From Gracilimonas sp964505215 (GTDB taxonomy: Bacteria; Bacteroidota; Rhodothermia; Balneolales; Balneolaceae), in assembly GCA_964505215.1 (NCBI GenBank), contig CAZDGU010000008.1, positions 1-64,000 on the forward strand: 64,000 nucleotides of DNA. The letters are read 5' to 3'. Of this stretch, positions 36,230 through 44,593 are shown in pieces; the first letter of the stretch is position 1; each line of letters opens with the position of its first letter. Below the pieces are notes generated by a model. That model was not told where the DNA came from. It ran no database searches and saw nothing but the letters and a program-made list of their open reading frames with translations. The translations under genes and the position numbers were made by a program.

Positions 36230-39208
36230 ATGGGTACTACGCCAAACCTAATAGCTTCCTCTCCTTTTGCCTTTGCAGCCCATAAACGGACTGAAGGTCA
36301 AGCCGGTGCAACTCAAAATTTTATTTTTTCTGAAGCAAATGACAAGTTTGAGAAATTAATAGGAATCTCAAAAAATCAGCTTATTGGCCAACCTTTTACA
36401 AAGGTATTAGATATAGCAGATTCGCAGACAAAGGCCCTTTTACAGCACTACATAACATGCTTTGAAACACAACCAAAAGCTGTTTCATACTTTTACGATG
36501 AAAGGTCCGGACAAATGTTGCGTTTTCAATGCTGGGTTACCGATGCGGGAGAAGCCGGGGTTATGATTACAGAAGCCGACCAGCAGCAATCTCAAGCTAT
36601 GGACGATTCTTTTTTACATGAGGTTTTTAAGAACATTGCGCACAGCGTATTTATTGTAGAAGTAAAACCCGATGGAACTTTCTGCTTTAAAGATTTTAAT
36701 AAAACCTTCCTTTTCTACACCCAAAAAAGCCGGGAGCAATTACAGAATAAAAACATTGAAGATGTTTTTTCTAAAGAAATAGCAGATCATCTTTCGCTCC
36801 GTTACCAAAAATGTTTAATAGTGGGCAAACAAATTACATACGAGGAGGAAATTAACTTCAAGAAAAAAGGAACAAAGCATTTTTTAACCTCCCTCACCCC
36901 CATTAAAAATAATTCAGAAGTTATTACTCATTTGGTAGGCAGTTCTGTTGAAATAACCGAACGTGTTGAGGCTAAAAAGATTCTACAACTTAGTGAAGAA
37001 AAGTACCGGAATTTCATTCAGAACAGCAGCGAAGGAATCTATATGTTCGAGTTCATCAAACCGATGGATATTACTTTGTCTTTAGATGAGCAAATAAATT
37101 ACATTTTTAAAAATGGGTATTTTGGCGCCTGTAACGAAATGATGGCCAAAATGTATGGCTATGAAGACAACAGCGGAATTCTTGGAAAGAAGCTGGGCAC
37201 TTTTTTTGGAGCTGAAGAAATAACGATGAATACAGACTTTTTAAAAAGCATCATTTCTTCCAATTATTCAGTAAAAGACAAGCTGACTGTTGAGTTTGAC
37301 AGGTACGGAGAAACCAAATACTTCATGAATAATGTGTCCGGCGTAGTTGAAAACAATAAGCTGGTTCGGGTTTGGGCAACCCAAAAAGATGTTACTTCAG
37401 AGGTGTTGGCTAAAACAAAGCTGCAGCAAAATCAAAAATTACTCTCTGCAACATTAAGGTCTATTGGGGATGGAGTGATTTCTTGCGATAGGCATGGCCA
37501 CATTCTAAGCATTAATAAAATGGCCGAAAAGTTAACCGGTTGGAGTTCTGACGAGGCTAAAAACAAAACAATTGATGAAGTTTTTAACATATACAATGCC
37601 GAAACTGAAGAGAAAGCCGTAAGTCCTGTCAAAAAAGCATTAGAGGAAGGAACTACGGTAGGGTTGGCAAATCATACGCTGTTGGTCTCAAAATCGGGAG
37701 AGAAATTTCAGATTGCAGACAGCTGTGCTCCTATTCATGATGAGCAAAATAATATTATTGGTTGTGTGTTGGTATTCCGCGATGTAACTGAAGAATACAA
37801 AAACAAGCAGGCGCTGCGTAACAGTGAAAAACGATTTAGAGCATTAACACAAAATGTGCCCGGCGTAATATATATGTGTGAGATTGATGAACCTTACATC
37901 CCGGTGTTCATAAACAAGCAAATCTTAACCTTAACCGGCCATAGTGCAGATGATTTTATGCGGGGTAATATTCTATTTTCAGATTTATATCACCCGGATG
38001 ATGCCAAATGGATTCCTGATAAGGTTAAGCAGGCAGTGGATAAAGGCGAGGCCTTTAAGCTAACCTATCGCATGAAGCATAAGAATGGCGACTGGCGATG
38101 GGTTTTAGAACACGGTATTGGGGTATATGCTGAAAACGGAGACATAAAGTATCTGGAAGGATATATCGCAGACATTACTGATCAAAAAGAAGCTGAAAAC
38201 ATCGCTTATAAAGCAGCGCAGCAGCTTGCCTTTCACATAGAAAACTCTCCCCTCGCCGTAGTTACTTTTGACAAAACGGGCGCCATAAGCCAATGGTCGA
38301 AAAGTGCTGAAAAACTATTCGGATGGAAAGAAAAAGAGGTAATTCAAAAAGATTTATTAAAGCCTCATTTTGTCCACGAAGAAGACTTGCCCCAGGTAAA
38401 ACAAACCATGAACAGCCTCATTAATGGGCTTGAGCAGCGGAATTACTCCGAGAATAGAAATCTTACTAAAAATGGAAAAGAATTATATTGCGAATGGTAC
38501 AATTCGGCAATGTTTGATCAAAATGGAGAAATCGTTTCAATATTTTCTCTTGTTCATGACGTTTCCGGTAGATATAAATATGAGAAAGCATTAAAAGACT
38601 CTCTTAGAGAAAAGAAAACACTGCTGGCAGAAATTCATCATCGTGTTAAAAATAACCTGGCCGTAGTTTCAGCTATGATGCAGCTTCAGGCCTTTCAAGC
38701 AGATAATGAATTGCTTCAGGAAAAACTTTACGACAGTGTATTTCGCATTAAAACCATGGCATCGGTTCACGAGCTTTTATATCAATCAAACGACTTCTCT
38801 AATCTTGATTTTTCGGATACCATCACCAAACTCATTCAAAACGTATCAGAAACTTTGCGTGCATCCACTGAAATTAATATGAATATTGAGGTTGAGCATA
38901 TAAATCTCACAATAAACAAAGCCATTCCTGTTTCACTTATTATTAATGAGGTTATCACAAACATCTATAAACATGCATTCGTTAATAAAAACAGTGGCTC
39001 TATTAACTACAAGTGTTTGGAAGAAAATGGCACGGTTAAACTAACAATTCAGGATGACGGAGCCGGTATTGATAAAGTAAAAGCTGAGTCGGGCTTATCG
39101 TTAGGAATGCACCTAATCAAAGAGCTCACACAGCAAGTGAATGGAACGTTTGAATATGAAAAAAACAATCCGGGTACGGTTTTTCGGCTTTCATTCCCGA
39201 AGAAATAA
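36230..39208 (+). CDS. multi-PAS sensor histidine kinase (HisKA_2 type), paralogue
   Basis: 992 residues, soluble. About five PAS domains with SSVEITERVEA, DVTSEVLAK, FRDVTEEYKN, ADITDQKEAEN and VHDVSGRYKY linkers. The core is nearly the same as in the kinase at 31364: AEIHHRVKNNLAVVSAMMQLQ (His803), NEVITNIYKHAF and DDGAGIDK. The identity in the HisKA_2 and HATPase parts is high enough to indicate a gene duplication, with divergence in the sensor part. No regulator is adjacent. The ATG at 36230 is the first in frame after an AT-rich leader. Confidence 0.9.
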   Translation: MGTTPNLIASSPFAFAAHKRTEGQAGATQNFIFSEANDKFEKLIGISKNQLIGQPFTKVLDIADSQTKALLQHYITCFETQPKAVSYFYDERSGQMLRFQCWVTDAGEAGVMITEADQQQSQAMDDSFLHEVFKNIAHSVFIVEVKPDGTFCFKDFNKTFLFYTQKSREQLQNKNIEDVFSKEIADHLSLRYQKCLIVGKQITYEEEINFKKKGTKHFLTSLTPIKNNSEVITHLVGSSVEITERVEAKKILQLSEEKYRNFIQNSSEGIYMFEFIKPMDITLSLDEQINYIFKNGYFGACNEMMAKMYGYEDNSGILGKKLGTFFGAEEITMNTDFLKSIISSNYSVKDKLTVEFDRYGETKYFMNNVSGVVENNKLVRVWATQKDVTSEVLAKTKLQQNQKLLSATLRSIGDGVISCDRHGHILSINKMAEKLTGWSSDEAKNKTIDEVFNIYNAETEEKAVSPVKKALEEGTTVGLANHTLLVSKSGEKFQIADSCAPIHDEQNNIIGCVLVFRDVTEEYKNKQALRNSEKRFRALTQNVPGVIYMCEIDEPYIPVFINKQILTLTGHSADDFMRGNILFSDLYHPDDAKWIPDKVKQAVDKGEAFKLTYRMKHKNGDWRWVLEHGIGVYAENGDIKYLEGYIADITDQKEAENIAYKAAQQLAFHIENSPLAVVTFDKTGAISQWSKSAEKLFGWKEKEVIQKDLLKPHFVHEEDLPQVKQTMNSLINGLEQRNYSENRNLTKNGKELYCEWYNSAMFDQNGEIVSIFSLVHDVSGRYKYEKALKDSLREKKTLLAEIHHRVKNNLAVVSAMMQLQAFQADNELLQEKLYDSVFRIKTMASVHELLYQSNDFSNLDFSDTITKLIQNVSETLRASTEINMNIEVEHINLTINKAIPVSLIINEVITNIYKHAFVNKNSGSINYKCLEENGTVKLTIQDDGAGIDKVKAESGLSLGMHLIKELTQQVNGTFEYEKNNPGTVFRLSFPKK

Positions 39209-39260
39209 AAGCCGAATTACCGGTCACTTTAAACCTGAATTTTATTAACTCAGCATTAAA

Positions 39261-40430
39261 TTAATGCTCAAAAAGTGCAGGAAATTTACCCAGGTTCAGT
39301 AATTCCGCCATCTTTCTTCCAAAATAAATGTTTTCTCTCCAACCCATAAATTGCTCGGCTTGCGGACCGTACGCTAATACAGGAACAGGCGTTCCGGTGT
39401 GATAATTGGTTGTCCAGTAAATTTGGAGTGAATCTCCTTTTGCTATTTCTTTTTGAAGCGTCATCCCCCCCGTTTCATGATCGGCGGTTAGCACCACTAA
39501 GGTTTCACCGTCTTTTTGGGCAAAATCGAGCGCAGCTTTTACTGCACCGTCAAAATCACGAACTTCGCGAATTACATATTCAGCATCGTTTCCATGTCCG
39601 CCCCAATCAATTTGGCTTCCTTCAACCATCAAAAAGAAACCTTTATCATTTTGGCTGAGTACTTCCAATGCCTTTTCTGTCATTTTAGCTGAAGAAGGTT
39701 CTCCTTCTACCCGCTCAAAGCCATCTTTTGCAAAAAGACCCAGCATTTTATCCGCTTTTGCTGCTTCAAGATCCTGCTCATTAAATAGCAGCTGATATCC
39801 GGCTTGCTCAAATTCACCCATTAAATTTCGGCCGTCTTTGCGTTCATCGGCAGAGAAAAATTTAGTTCCTCCTCCTAAAAATACATCAACATTTGCGTCC
39901 AAAAACTGAGCGGCTATTTCATCCTGCATGCTTCTCTTTTCAACATGGGCTGCAAAACTGGCCGGCGTTGCGTGCGTTACCGATGAAGTGGCCACCAAAC
40001 CGGTGCTCAATCCGCTTTCTACAGCCAGCTCTAAAATAGTTTTGCAGGGTTGAATGTCATCATCTACACCAATAGCGCCATTGTAGGTTTTCAGTCCGCA
40101 CGAATACGCGGTGGCTCCGGCGGCAGAATCTGTAATTAAGTTATCGGATGAATACGTTTTGGAGAATCCGGTTACGGGCATGGTTTGCATGTGTAACCTG
40201 CCGGCAGCTCCTACGGTTGCATATTGCCCGGCCGTAATTTGTGCAATACCGGTACCGTCGCCAATCATAAAAATTATGTTTTTAACTTTCTTTCCTTTTA
40301 CAAGAGGCAATATTTCGGGTGCATCTGTTTTAGAAGTAACCACTCCGATATTTTCCGTTTTACCCTCATTTGATTGGGCATAAGCGGTAGTAGTAAAAGC
40401 AATCAGAGCTAAAATAATTAGTTTTTTCAT
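39261..40430 (-). CDS. PhoA-type alkaline phosphatase
   Basis: 389 residues with a Sec signal peptide (1-18, ending AYAQ), so exported. Metal/active site: Asp58 in FMIGDGTG, nucleophile Ser102 in ITDSAAGAT, WGGHGNDAEY (metal ligands in the helix) and TADHETGG; a His in NYHTGTPVPV is the remaining zinc ligand. It hydrolyses phosphomonoesters in the periplasm and would supply phosphate under limitation. The conserved layout is complete. Confidence 0.9.
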   Translation of the reverse strand: MKKLIILALIAFTTTAYAQSNEGKTENIGVVTSKTDAPEILPLVKGKKVKNIIFMIGDGTGIAQITAGQYATVGAAGRLHMQTMPVTGFSKTYSSDNLITDSAAGATAYSCGLKTYNGAIGVDDDIQPCKTILELAVESGLSTGLVATSSVTHATPASFAAHVEKRSMQDEIAAQFLDANVDVFLGGGTKFFSADERKDGRNLMGEFEQAGYQLLFNEQDLEAAKADKMLGLFAKDGFERVEGEPSSAKMTEKALEVLSQNDKGFFLMVEGSQIDWGGHGNDAEYVIREVRDFDGAVKAALDFAQKDGETLVVLTADHETGGMTLQKEIAKGDSLQIYWTTNYHTGTPVPVLAYGPQAEQFMGWRENIYFGRKMAELLNLGKFPALFEH

Positions 40431-40497
40431 GGGTTGATTTACTTGAATTTAGAATGATTTATAATAATCTGATTTTGATATTTGGGTAGTAAAACTC

Positions 40498-42072
40498 TTA
40501 AGAGAAAAACGCCTTTATTAATCCCCAAAGCCCTTTAGCAGGCTTGGGAGCACGTTGATTTCGCTTGGTAGCTTTTTTGATACGCTCAGCCGGAATAACA
40601 GGTTCTTCCGGTCTTGATTTTTTCTGAGCCTGCGGCTTAGTGGCTCTTCGGGATTTCTGCTGCTGTTTTCGTTCTGTTTTAGAGGAATCCTTTTTAGTAG
40701 TATCTGTTTTTTTGATGTTTTCTTTCAACACTACATCAACACTGTCCAGATTCTCCACTTTTTTATTGGCAGCTTCAATTTCTTTTTTGGTAAGCTCTTT
40801 CGATTCCGGCTTAGCGGCTTTCTCAGCTTTGGAACTGCTTTTAGGCTTAGCCTGCTTTTTGGGTGATGGCTTCTCTGATTTCTGAGAAGGTTTGGGCCGC
40901 CTGCTTTTTGAAGACTTTTCATCTCCAATCTTTTTGATTTCAAGCTGATCTCCCACTTTTTGCTGTATAGCTTCAAAAGCCCGGCGGTCTTTTTTATTTA
41001 CAAAAGTGATGGCGGTGCCGGTTTTGTCATATCGTCCGGTTCGGCCAATACGGTGCACATAGTCTTCAACGGCACGGGGCACATCATAATTTATAATCAG
41101 CGATATGTTATCAATATCTATACCGCGAGCCAGCACATCGGTGGCTACAATAACGGGAACTTCTCCGCTTTTAAAAGCATGCAAAGCCTTATTACGCTCG
41201 TCTTGATCGCGATCACCATGGATGCTTCCGGCCTTAATGCCTTTTTTCACCAACAGGCGCTCCAGCTGATCGGTTCCCCTTTTGGTTGCACAAAAAATGA
41301 TGCACGACTCCCATGGTAACTCATCAAGCACCTGCTGTACCAAGCCCAGCTTTTCTTTTTGATTAACAAAGTAGGCCTGCTGCTCAATACTTCCCGATGG
41401 TTTCTCTATGGCTATTTCTACCTTCTCAGGATTTTTCATGAATTGATTAGCCAGGTTTTTAATTTCGTTGGGCATAGTTGCAGAAAAAAGCAGTGTTTGC
41501 CGCTCTTTTGGAAGCATTTTTATGATTTTTGTCACATCCGGGAAAAAACCCATGTCCAACATTCTGTCTGCCTCATCCAGCACCAAATATTTGATGCTGG
41601 TAAAATCTATATCCAGTACCTTGCTTTGGTCTATGAGCCGGCCGGGTGTGGCTACTATAATATCAACCCCCGAGCGAATGGCCTTGGCCTGCTGCGAAAA
41701 GTCAGCTCCACCAATTACATTTGCCGAAGAAATACCGGTATGATAACCGAGTGCAAAAATTTGTTCATCAATTTGTTGGGCAAGCTCTCGGGTGGGTGAC
41801 AAAATGAGCGCTTGGGTTCGTTCCGAAGGATTCTCAAGAATATGCTGTAAAATAGGGATTACAAAAGCACCCGTTTTTCCGGTTCCGGTTTGCGCGGCCC
41901 CAATAATGTCTTTTTTTTCTAAAATAACGGGTATGGTTTGCTCTTGTATAGGAGTTGGTTCAGTATATCCTATGTCCCTTAACCCGGCTTGTAGTTCGTC
42001 TTTTAAGTTAAAATCGTTAAATGTCAATGTATTCGTCTGTATTGAAATTTCTTTGAAGTGAACAATATACAC
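40498..42072 (-). CDS. DEAD-box RNA helicase (RhlE-like)
   Basis: 524 residues. Helicase core with Q motif (FNDFNLKDELQ..GYTEPTPIQ), Walker A AQTGTGKT, DEAD at VLDEADRML, SAT, and the C-terminal motif VI HRIGRTGR. The last about 150 residues are Lys/Ser/Pro-rich and low complexity (KPSQKSEKPSPKKQAKPK), typical of RhlE-type tails that bind RNA. The conserved protein starts at TFNDF, so the true start could be the TTG just before it; the listed ATG adds 15 residues. No neighbours in an operon. Confidence 0.93.
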   Translation of the reverse strand: MYIVHFKEISIQTNTLTFNDFNLKDELQAGLRDIGYTEPTPIQEQTIPVILEKKDIIGAAQTGTGKTGAFVIPILQHILENPSERTQALILSPTRELAQQIDEQIFALGYHTGISSANVIGGADFSQQAKAIRSGVDIIVATPGRLIDQSKVLDIDFTSIKYLVLDEADRMLDMGFFPDVTKIIKMLPKERQTLLFSATMPNEIKNLANQFMKNPEKVEIAIEKPSGSIEQQAYFVNQKEKLGLVQQVLDELPWESCIIFCATKRGTDQLERLLVKKGIKAGSIHGDRDQDERNKALHAFKSGEVPVIVATDVLARGIDIDNISLIINYDVPRAVEDYVHRIGRTGRYDKTGTAITFVNKKDRRAFEAIQQKVGDQLEIKKIGDEKSSKSRRPKPSQKSEKPSPKKQAKPKSSSKAEKAAKPESKELTKKEIEAANKKVENLDSVDVVLKENIKKTDTTKKDSSKTERKQQQKSRRATKPQAQKKSRPEEPVIPAERIKKATKRNQRAPKPAKGLWGLIKAFFS

Positions 42073-42169
42073 AGAAGACGGATTATTTATTCCACTTTGC
42101 CACGATTTGCCCTATTTTGTAGGGATATAATTGACTACTAATAAATTTCAAAACATCAAAAAGTTACTT

Positions 42170-42880
42170 ATGACACTTAATAAATTATTTCTAAGTGCCC
42201 TATTAGGCGTTTCAATGCTTGTTTCGGCCTGTAATCAAGCACAAATGGGAACTCCCAAAGCTGATCTTTCAACAAAGCTTGACAGCGTGAGTTACGCACT
42301 CGGCTACCAAAACGGAACTTTTCTTGGGCGTGAAGGCGTGCAGGAAATAGATATGAATAACTACAATGCCGGAATGCAAACCGGCCTGTCATCCGAAGAT
42401 GGAGTATTGACTGAAGAACAAATTATGGCTGTTACTAATTCTTATCTGCAAGAATTAGCTGAGCAGCGCAGCCAGGCGAATATTGATAAAGGCGAAAAGT
42501 TTTTGGCTGAAAACTTGAAAAAAGAGGGAGTAAAAGAAACCGAATCAGGCCTGCAATACAAAGTGATTGAAGAAGGCGACGGCGCATCTCCCACTGCCGA
42601 AAGTAACGTAAAGGTAAATTATGAAGGAAGACTGCTAAACGGCGAAGTATTTGACAGCTCGTACGAGCGAGGTCAGCCGGCAGAATTCCCTCTAAATCGT
42701 GTAATTCCCGGCTGGACCGAAGGCGTACAGCTAATGAAGGAAGGTGCTACCTACGAGTTTTACATTCCTTCTGAGCTTGCTTACGGAAGCCGTGGCCCTC
42801 AGGGAAGTCCGATTGGTCCAAATTCTACGCTTATTTTTAAAGTAGAACTTCTGGAAGTTAAAGACGCTCCGGCTAACTAA
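42170..42880 (+). CDS. FKBP-type peptidyl-prolyl isomerase lipoprotein
   Basis: 236 residues. The ATG at 42170 gives a lipoprotein signal with Cys21 (MLVSACNQ); an upstream TTG would hide it. An N-terminal FkpA-type dimerisation helix region (about 30-115, SVSYALGYQNG) precedes the FKBP domain (YKVIEEGDGASP, VFDSSYERGQPAEF, VIPGWTEGVQLM, YGSRG). It helps fold envelope proteins. A strong bidirectional terminator follows at 42921. Confidence 0.92.
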   Translation: MTLNKLFLSALLGVSMLVSACNQAQMGTPKADLSTKLDSVSYALGYQNGTFLGREGVQEIDMNNYNAGMQTGLSSEDGVLTEEQIMAVTNSYLQELAEQRSQANIDKGEKFLAENLKKEGVKETESGLQYKVIEEGDGASPTAESNVKVNYEGRLLNGEVFDSSYERGQPAEFPLNRVIPGWTEGVQLMKEGATYEFYIPSELAYGSRGPQGSPIGPNSTLIFKVELLEVKDAPAN

Positions 42881-42920
42881 GTTAGCACTCGCAACTTAGC
42901 GTTTATATTTTACGCATATA

Positions 42921-42959
42921 AAAAGCCCGATGAATATTATTCACCGGGCTTTTCTTTTT
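42921..42959. terminator. bidirectional rho-independent terminator
   Basis: AAAAGCCCG (42921-42929) pairs with CGGGCTTTT (42945-42953), followed by CTTTTTG on the + side and preceded by A-rich sequence. It separates the FKBP gene from the convergent Ala-rich lipoprotein gene. Confidence 0.88.
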
Positions 42960-42972
42960 GTGAAGTTTAATT

Positions 42973-44274
42973 CTAAGAAGCAAGATTAACTAAAAACATA
43001 ATCTGTGTAACTGCTTCTATTTCGGCGTTTGTGCCTTCAGAAAGATTACTTTGCACAACTCCTTCAATGTTAGTGAAGAAGTCTGTGTAAATATTGAGTA
43101 CGCTATCGAGATTGAGCATACCTGATAATGCACTTTCGAATTCAGACTTAGCTCCACTCTCGGCGTTAATTTCACTGTCAATGGTTAGTATTACTGAAGC
43201 ATTAAATGATGCATCATTCTCCATTGCAGTTTTCACTTCTTCGTGATAGCTCTCAAAAGCAGCTTCTATATCAGCTTTTACACCGGCTCCGGCATTTATT
43301 GCAGTACGTAATTCTGTTCCTGCGTTAATAATGGCCTGCGTGGTGCTTTCCTCCATATTAGCAGCTTCAGCTTCGGCCTGTACGGCTAAATCAATAGCAA
43401 TGGCTGCAATTAATGAAGTTTGCTTTCTTGTTTCATTCTTAACATCCGACGAAACGGTTGCCATACTGTTAACAGCCATTCGGGCCCAGATATCTAACAC
43501 TTCAGCTGCTTCAGAAGCTGTTAAACCGGCATTTATGTATGCATTTGCTGTAGATTCTACAAATACGTCATACGCTTCTGAACGGGCCTCTGCACTGGCA
43601 GTTGCCGCCAATTCAGATTCTAAACGAAGCTGTGCTTCGGCAAGCAGTTCGTATGTTTTTTTAAGTTTTGCTTCAGACTTATTCTGAAAGCGCTCACTGT
43701 AAAACTCAACTCTTGCTTCTGCCGACTTAACTAAAGCAGCCGCTACCGTTTCTGTTGCCATTAGCTGCCCATTTATTTCCGAAGCTATCTCGGCAGTTAC
43801 TACGGCTTCGATATCAGATTTTTGCACGATATCTGCTTTAGCTGAAGAAACTATTTCTGTGTACACAGCCGACTCCGCCGTTGTTTCACTATTTAATGGT
43901 TTTAGCTGAATGGTATTACCATTTTCTGCGGCAGCTGTAAGGAACCCTTTCCACTCTGTTCCTTCTTTTTCAGCAACAATAAGTATGTGTTGGGCAGACT
44001 CAACATCTACATCCAGGGTAAATTCACCTGATGCATTGGTTTGAGTTTCTGCACCTTTAATGGTTTCTATGGAACCATTTGCCGTTACTTTTGCGGCGGT
44101 AACAACTGCACCTTCTACGTTAGTTACAGCTGCTTTTTGTTTCTGACTGTTACCCTCAACTGAACCGTTGATGGTTGCACTTCCGGAATCGGATGAATTT
44201 GTTGAACATCCAAATCCTGCGAATGCCATAATTATAATTATTAATGAAGCTCTCATTCGATGTATTATTCTCAT
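42973..44274 (-). CDS. Ala/Glu-rich lipoprotein with N-terminal carboxypeptidase-regulatory-like domain
   Basis: 433 residues; lipobox with Cys23 (FAGFGCSTN). Residues about 30-120 look like a carboxypeptidase-regulatory-like (CarboxypepD_reg) beta domain (INGSVEGN, GAVVTAAKVTANG, NASGEFTLDVDVES). The rest (about 130-433) is almost pure Ala/Glu/Ser helix with repeated short words (SAEARVEF, TASAEARSEAY, EAEAANMEEST). A surface-exposed stalk or sheath-like lipoprotein is an inference; no homologue recognised. Terminator shared with the FKBP gene. Confidence 0.7.
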   Translation of the reverse strand: MRIIHRMRASLIIIIMAFAGFGCSTNSSDSGSATINGSVEGNSQKQKAAVTNVEGAVVTAAKVTANGSIETIKGAETQTNASGEFTLDVDVESAQHILIVAEKEGTEWKGFLTAAAENGNTIQLKPLNSETTAESAVYTEIVSSAKADIVQKSDIEAVVTAEIASEINGQLMATETVAAALVKSAEARVEFYSERFQNKSEAKLKKTYELLAEAQLRLESELAATASAEARSEAYDVFVESTANAYINAGLTASEAAEVLDIWARMAVNSMATVSSDVKNETRKQTSLIAAIAIDLAVQAEAEAANMEESTTQAIINAGTELRTAINAGAGVKADIEAAFESYHEEVKTAMENDASFNASVILTIDSEINAESGAKSEFESALSGMLNLDSVLNIYTDFFTNIEGVVQSNLSEGTNAEIEAVTQIMFLVNLAS

Positions 44275-44393
44275 CTTGAAGTTGATTTATTCATGTTCAT
44301 TCACATTTTAGAGCTATGAGAATGGATTGTTCCAAATTATAACCTCACCAACAATCAGATAGAATTAACAAGTATGATGAGCAAAATCTAAAG

Positions 44394-44417
44394 TATTCTT
44401 AATGCTTATTAAGAATA
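44394..44417. repeat. inverted repeat, possible operator
   Basis: TATTCTTAAT (44394-44403), GCTT loop, ATTAAGAATA (44408-44417): all ten pairs match. There is no T-run, so a protein-binding site is more likely than a terminator. Confidence 0.45.
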
Positions 44418-44451
44418 TCTAAAGGAACTTTACGAATTAGATTCGGATATT

Positions 44452-44494
44452 TAGAAAAGAAAAAAGGGAAAAACGGCTATCAACCGCTTTCCCC
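44452..44494 (-). terminator. rho-independent terminator of recCBD
   Basis: On the - strand GGGAAAGCGG and CCGTTTTTCCC form a hairpin (44466-44493 on the + strand) followed by a T-rich run (44452-44465). It lies 100 bp after recD. Confidence 0.85.
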
Positions 44495-44593
44495 TGATAC
44501 GTTGGCTTTTGGGGTACAAAATTTTTTCCCGATGCTATTAAGTGCTGTATAGATTGATAATAATACTTTGTTCCAAAAAATTTTTATTAATTT

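Larger units (their letters stand above)
44275..44593. other. intergenic region with palindrome and recD terminator
   Basis: About 320 bp. It contains a 10-bp-arm inverted repeat at 44394-44417 (TATTCTTAAT / ATTAAGAATA) about 120 bp upstream of the Ala-rich lipoprotein start, and the recD terminator at 44452-44494. No gene. Confidence 0.6.
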
